From positions 1 to 6,719 of the forward strand of contig JAHFGU010000084.1 of assembly GCA_023247285.1 (NCBI GenBank): a stretch of DNA of 6,719 nt, given 5' to 3'. The DNA comes from Candidatus Omnitrophota bacterium (lineage in GTDB: Bacteria > Omnitrophota > Koll11 > Aquiviventales > Aquiviventaceae). The notes below the pieces were generated by a model. The model saw nothing but the letters and a program-made list of their open reading frames with translations. It ran no database searches and had not been told where the DNA came from. A program made the position numbers and the translations under genes. This document shows positions 3,876-6,719 of this stretch, piece by piece; the stretch's first letter is position 1; each line of letters starts with the position of its first letter.

Positions 3876-4908
3876 GCTCCGCATCTGGAACCCGCCTAAC
3901 CCGTATCTGACCGAGCATCGGGATTTGATCGGCGAGCCGCCCACCGCCGAGCTGGAAGTCTACGAAGATCAGTCGCAGTCCATCCTCTCCCGGAACGACA
4001 GCCCGGATATTGGGTTCCGCTGGAGCGTCAATCCCTATCGGGGTTGCTTCCATGCGTGTGCCTACTGCTACGCGCGCCCCACGCATGAGTACTTCGGATT
4101 CGGGGCAGGCACCGATTTCGAACGGAAGATCTTCATCAAACGCCGAGCACTGGAGCTGCTGGAACAGGCGTTCCGCAGGGCCTCTTGGCGCGGGGAGCGG
4201 CTGATGTTTTCCGGCGTGACAGATTGCTACCAGCCGCTGGAGGCCGCGTGGAGGCTCACGCGCGGCTGCCTCGAGGTCTGCCTGGCCTATCGAAATCCGG
4301 CGGCGATCGTGACGAAATCGCTGCTCATCAGGCGGGATGCCGCATTGTTGGCCGCGCTGCGACGCGAGGCGGACGCGAGTGTGTCGCTGAGCATTCCGTT
4401 TTGGGATGAAGCGGTCGCGCGGGCGATCGAGCCGGGCGCCCCGACCATCCGGCGGCGGTTCGAGACCATGGAGTTGCTGGCCAAGGCCGGCGTGCCCGTC
4501 GGCATCGGGATCGCACCCGTCATCCCCGGCCTGAACGACATGGATATCCCGGCGCTTCTGACGGAAGCCAAGCAGCGGGGCGCGAGCTTTGCGTTCAAGG
4601 TTCTGCTGCGGCTGCCGGGGAGCGTCAAGGCGGTGTTTTTCCATGCGCTGCAGGCGAAGCTGCCGCTGCGGGCAGGCAAGGTGGAGCATCGGGTCAGGGA
4701 AACGCGCGATGGCAAGCTCTATGACAGCCGCTTTGGCCACCGCCACAGCGGGGAGGGCGTCTATTGGGATGCGATCGAGCGGATCTGGGACGTCTGGACT
4801 CAACGGCTCGGCTTCAATGGTCCGGATGAGCCTGACCGGCCGTCCACGTTCCGGAGGCCGGCGAAGCCTGGATTCCAGATCGAGTTCCCCTGGGCAACCC
4901 TGACCTAG
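3865..4908 (+). CDS. PA0069-type radical SAM protein (SplB-related, COG1533 group)
   Basis: A 347-aa protein. The radical SAM cluster motif is C61-x3-C65-x2-C68 in NPYRGCFHACAYCYARPTHEY, which binds a [4Fe-4S] cluster that cleaves S-adenosylmethionine. The preceding segment SILSRNDSPDIGFRWSVNPY and following GFGAGTDFERKIFIK are characteristic of the PA0069 family, distantly related to spore photoproduct lyase. Later conserved segments include FSGVTDCYQPLE (about 113-124), a SIPFWDE stretch (about 177) and PVIPGLND (about 217-224). It has a full TIM-barrel-type length and no extra cluster domain. The reaction and substrate of this family are not established; a DNA- or RNA-related role is sometimes guessed. 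ATG 3865 is the first possible start: an in-frame TAG lies at 3832 and no ATG/GTG/TTG comes between. A large minus-strand reading frame covering it is a GC-driven shadow. Confidence 0.88.
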   Translation: MPEPLRIWNPPNPYLTEHRDLIGEPPTAELEVYEDQSQSILSRNDSPDIGFRWSVNPYRGCFHACAYCYARPTHEYFGFGAGTDFERKIFIKRRALELLEQAFRRASWRGERLMFSGVTDCYQPLEAAWRLTRGCLEVCLAYRNPAAIVTKSLLIRRDAALLAALRREADASVSLSIPFWDEAVARAIEPGAPTIRRRFETMELLAKAGVPVGIGIAPVIPGLNDMDIPALLTEAKQRGASFAFKVLLRLPGSVKAVFFHALQAKLPLRAGKVEHRVRETRDGKLYDSRFGHRHSGEGVYWDAIERIWDVWTQRLGFNGPDEPDRPSTFRRPAKPGFQIEFPWATLT

Positions 4909-4910
4909 TT

Positions 4911-4919
4911 TGTTATACT
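4911..4919 (+). promoter_or_regulatory. Extended -10 promoter before yebC
   Basis: TGTTATACT contains an extended -10 TG and TATACT (five of six consensus), starting 2 bp after the radical SAM stop. No good -35 hexamer is seen. Transcription would start near 4926, giving a leader of about 47 nt before yebC. It probably drives yebC-ruvC-ruvA. Confidence 0.5.
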
Positions 4920-4972
4920 ACGCCTGGCTTTCCGACGACGCGCAGAGCGACAGCAGCCACCAGACGTGCCGC

Positions 4973-5728
4973 ATGGCCGGACATTCCAAGTGGGCGGGCA
5001 TCAAGCACAAGAAAGCGATCGTGGATGCCCAGCGCGGCAAGGTCTTCTCGAAAGTGATCCGCGAACTGACGGCTGCGGCCAGGCTCGGCGGCAGCAGTGT
5101 GGAAGGCAACCCACGCCTGCGGTTGGCGGTGCAGAAGGCGCGCGAAGCCAACCTGCCTAAGGACACCCTGGAAAAAGCCATCAAGCGCGGCACCGGCGAG
5201 CTGCCCGGCGTCTCCTATGAGGAGATGGTCATCGAGGGCTACGGGCCGGGCGGGGTCGCCGTCTTGGCGGAGCTGCTCACCGACAACAAGAACCGGACCA
5301 GCGCGGAGATCCGCAGCCTCTTTACGCGCCATGGCGGCAACGTGGCCGGCGCCGGCAGCGTCTCGTGGCAGTTCCAGAAAAAAGGCGTGGTGATCGTGGC
5401 GGCCGCAGGCCTCAAGGAAGACCGGCTGATGGAGATCGCGCTGGAGGCCGGCGCCGAGGATCTCAAGACGGAAGGCGAGACGGCGACCATCACGACCGGG
5501 CCGACTGCGTTGGAGGCGGTCAAGCACGCGCTGCAGTCTTCCAGCGTGAAGTGGGAAACGGCCGAGCTCTCAATGGTGCCCTCCTCGACGGTCCGCGTGG
5601 AGGATCCGGCACAGGCCAAGGCCCTCTTGGCGCTGCTGAATGCGCTCGAGGATCACGAGGACAGCCAGCACGTGTACGCCAATTTCGACATCCCCGACGC
5701 GCTGCTGGCCGAATATGCCGGCGCCTAG
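4973..5728 (+). CDS. yebC: YebC/PmpR/TACO1 family protein
   Basis: A 251-aa cytoplasmic protein of normal family length. The N-terminus MAGHSKWAGIKHKKAIVDAQ, then RGKVFSKVIRELTAAAR and NPRLRLAVQKAREANLPKDT, are diagnostic. The middle VIEGYGPGGVAVLAELLTDNKNRT and HGGNVAGAGSVSWQFQKKG are also typical, as is the C-terminal ENALEDHEDSQHVYANFDIP-like segment (here NALEDHEDSQHVYANFDIPD). Members were long annotated as transcription regulators; more recent work on bacterial YebC and mitochondrial TACO1 links them to translation through proline-rich stretches. ATG 4973 is the family start; an upstream TTG at 4910 in frame would add 21 unrelated residues overlapping the promoter. No clear Shine-Dalgarno sequence precedes it. 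ruvC follows 15 nt downstream, the common yebC-ruvC order. Confidence 0.97.
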   Translation: MAGHSKWAGIKHKKAIVDAQRGKVFSKVIRELTAAARLGGSSVEGNPRLRLAVQKAREANLPKDTLEKAIKRGTGELPGVSYEEMVIEGYGPGGVAVLAELLTDNKNRTSAEIRSLFTRHGGNVAGAGSVSWQFQKKGVVIVAAAGLKEDRLMEIALEAGAEDLKTEGETATITTGPTALEAVKHALQSSSVKWETAELSMVPSSTVRVEDPAQAKALLALLNALEDHEDSQHVYANFDIPDALLAEYAGA

Positions 5729-5743
5729 CGGGCAGGCGTCGGG

Positions 5744-6262
5744 ATGGTGATCCTCGGCGTGGACCCTGGCCTGAACGCCACCGGCTTCGGGGTGATCCGC
5801 GCTCAGCCCGCCGCCATCCGGGTGCTGGCCGCAGGATCGCTCAAACCCCCCCGCGCGCGGCCCCTGGCCGAGCGGCTCGAGGTCATCCACCGCGGCCTCT
5901 CGGACATCATCCAGCAATACCAGCCCGGGACCGTGGTGCTGGAGCAGCTCTTCACGCATGCCGACTATGTGGCCACGGCGACGCTGATGGGGCATGCCCG
6001 CGGCGTCTGCTGCCTGGCGGCCCAGGAGCACGGCGTGCCGATGGCGGAGTACCCCCCGGCCAGGGCGAAGAAAGCGCTCACCGGAACCGGGCAGGCCACC
6101 AAGCAGCAGGTGGCGCGCATGGTGGCGCAGTGGCTGGGCATCGCTGATCCCGGCTGGTCGGCGGATGCGACCGATGCGCTGGCCCTGGCGATCGTGCACG
6201 CGCAGCTGGCCCGGCAGCGGGAACGGCTGCCCGACGCCAAGGCGATCGCGGCGGGGACATGA
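5744..6262 (+). CDS. ruvC: Crossover junction endodeoxyribonuclease RuvC
   Basis: A 172-aa Holliday-junction resolvase, against 173 aa in E. coli. It nicks the two opposing strands of the four-way junction in concert with RuvAB. The four metal-binding acidic residues are in place: D7 in LGVDPGLNATGFG, E67 in VVLEQLFT, and D141 and D144 in SADATDALALAIVH. The family segments HARGVCCLAAQEHGVPMAEY and KKALTGTGQATKQQVARMV are intact. The protein has an RNase H-like fold. ATG 5744 gives the canonical N-terminus, with only a weak GGCAGG upstream. The last codons overlap the ruvA start as ATGA, indicating translational coupling. Confidence 0.98.
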   Translation: MVILGVDPGLNATGFGVIRAQPAAIRVLAAGSLKPPRARPLAERLEVIHRGLSDIIQQYQPGTVVLEQLFTHADYVATATLMGHARGVCCLAAQEHGVPMAEYPPARAKKALTGTGQATKQQVARMVAQWLGIADPGWSADATDALALAIVHAQLARQRERLPDAKAIAAGT

Positions 6263-6719
6263 TTTCCAGGCTGCGCGGCACGGTGCGGAATGTCGGCGAC
6301 CTCCAGCTGCTGCTCGAGGTGGCCGGCGTCACGTATGAAATCGTCATGCCAGCGTCGCTGCTGCGCGAGGTGCCGGAGCGCGCCAGTCCGACGGGCGAGC
6401 TGGAGCTGGTGACATTCCATTACCACCAGCTTGAGGTCGGACGAGGCGTGCCGGTGCTTGTTGGATTTTTCAATGAGATCGAGCGCGAGTTCTTCCTGCG
6501 GTTTATCTCGGTGGCCGGCGTCGGGCCGCGCGCCGCGGTCAAGGCGCTGGTGCTGCCGATCGGCACGATCGCGCAGGCCGTCGACGAGGGAGACCTGAGC
6601 CTCTTGCGCTCGCTGCCGGGCATCGGGGCGCAGCGCGCCAAGGAAATCGTGGCCAAGCTGCAGGGCAAGGTGGGCAAGTACGCCCTGATGCCCTCGAAGC
6701 CGGCATCGGCCGCCCCGGC
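6259..6719 (+). CDS. ruvA: Holliday junction branch migration protein RuvA, N-terminal part (cut by window end)
   Basis: An open frame of 153 codons runs off the window; the usual full length is about 190-210 aa, so the C-terminal domain III that contacts RuvB is mostly missing. Residues 1-63 form the OB-fold domain I (start MISRLRGTV, with VTFHYHQ at 51-57). Two helix-hairpin-helix motifs follow: ISVAGVGPRAAVKAL (83-97) and LRSLPGIGAQRAKEIVAKLQ (116-135). They bind the junction backbone. RuvA holds the Holliday junction in a square planar form and loads the RuvB motor. The insert VGRGVPVLVGFFNEIEREFF (60-79) shows the typical LxGFxxxxEREFF pattern. The ATG overlaps the ruvC stop by ATGA. No break in the frame is seen. 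Confidence 0.96.
   Translation, partial: MISRLRGTVRNVGDLQLLLEVAGVTYEIVMPASLLREVPERASPTGELELVTFHYHQLEVGRGVPVLVGFFNEIEREFFLRFISVAGVGPRAAVKALVLPIGTIAQAVDEGDLSLLRSLPGIGAQRAKEIVAKLQGKVGKYALMPSKPASAAP

Noticed and set aside
3298..4803. Minus-strand open frame of 501 codons
   Set aside because: It is fully antisense to the phosphatase and radical SAM genes, both of which have diagnostic motifs; the product is low-complexity Arg/Pro/His-rich with no recognisable domain.
1..6719. CRISPR array, tRNA genes, toxin-antitoxin pair, phage genes
   Set aside because: Looked for and not seen: no spaced direct-repeat series, no tRNA-like cloverleaf in the rRNA spacer or other gaps, and no recognisable defence or phage proteins.

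Overview
The window is a GC-rich stretch of bacterial chromosome, read as raw sequence. It opens inside the 3' end of a 23S rRNA gene: the sarcin-ricin loop sequence lies at 8-21. A 5S rRNA gene follows, closing a 23S-5S rRNA operon. It ends inside ruvA, in a yebC-ruvC-ruvA cluster. That order, the GC content and the divergent 5S/RuvA sequences fit a Gram-negative-type lineage of the Nitrospirota / NC10 / Deltaproteobacteria / Omnitrophota sort. I cannot decide between these from sequence alone.

Layout. (1) 1-434: 23S 3' end, short spacer without tRNA, 5S rRNA whose closing helix runs straight into a T tract. (2) 483-887, minus strand: a stand-alone CheY-like receiver protein. (3) 900-1257: a regulatory and small-gene zone. 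A perfect extended -10 sequence sits just ahead of a 33-codon membrane microprotein. An 11-bp hairpin and a 29-codon membrane microprotein with a strong Shine-Dalgarno sequence follow. (4) 1258-3795: a tightly packed plus-strand set of TMEM14-family membrane protein, two tandem exported hemerythrin-like (HHE-type) four-helix proteins, and a HAD phosphatase of the phosphoglycolate phosphatase type. (5) 3825-4908: a PA0069-type radical SAM protein with its own promoter and a dyad enclosing the start codon. (6) 4911-6719: yebC, ruvC and partial ruvA, with a promoter before yebC and an ATGA overlap between ruvC and ruvA.

The most unusual part is region 3-4. The two hemerythrin-like paralogs are separated by a 291-bp non-coding element (2181-2471) with perfect 33-bp terminal inverted repeats that begin and end in TA. 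This is the layout of a MITE that targets TA. The left TA forms the stop codon of the first paralog and the right end stops 2 bp before the ATG of the second. Deleting one TA plus the element rebuilds a TAA stop, one spacer base and the ATG. That matches the tight spacing seen elsewhere in the cluster and supports a recent insertion into an operon.

Both paralogs carry the same departures from the usual HHE metal-ligand pattern, and the second has lost one more histidine. Together with the TMEM14 protein and two membrane microproteins, they form a candidate envelope-associated locus that I do not recognise as a described system. The ruvC-ruvA genes (Holliday-junction processing), yebC and the rRNA genes are ordinary housekeeping content.
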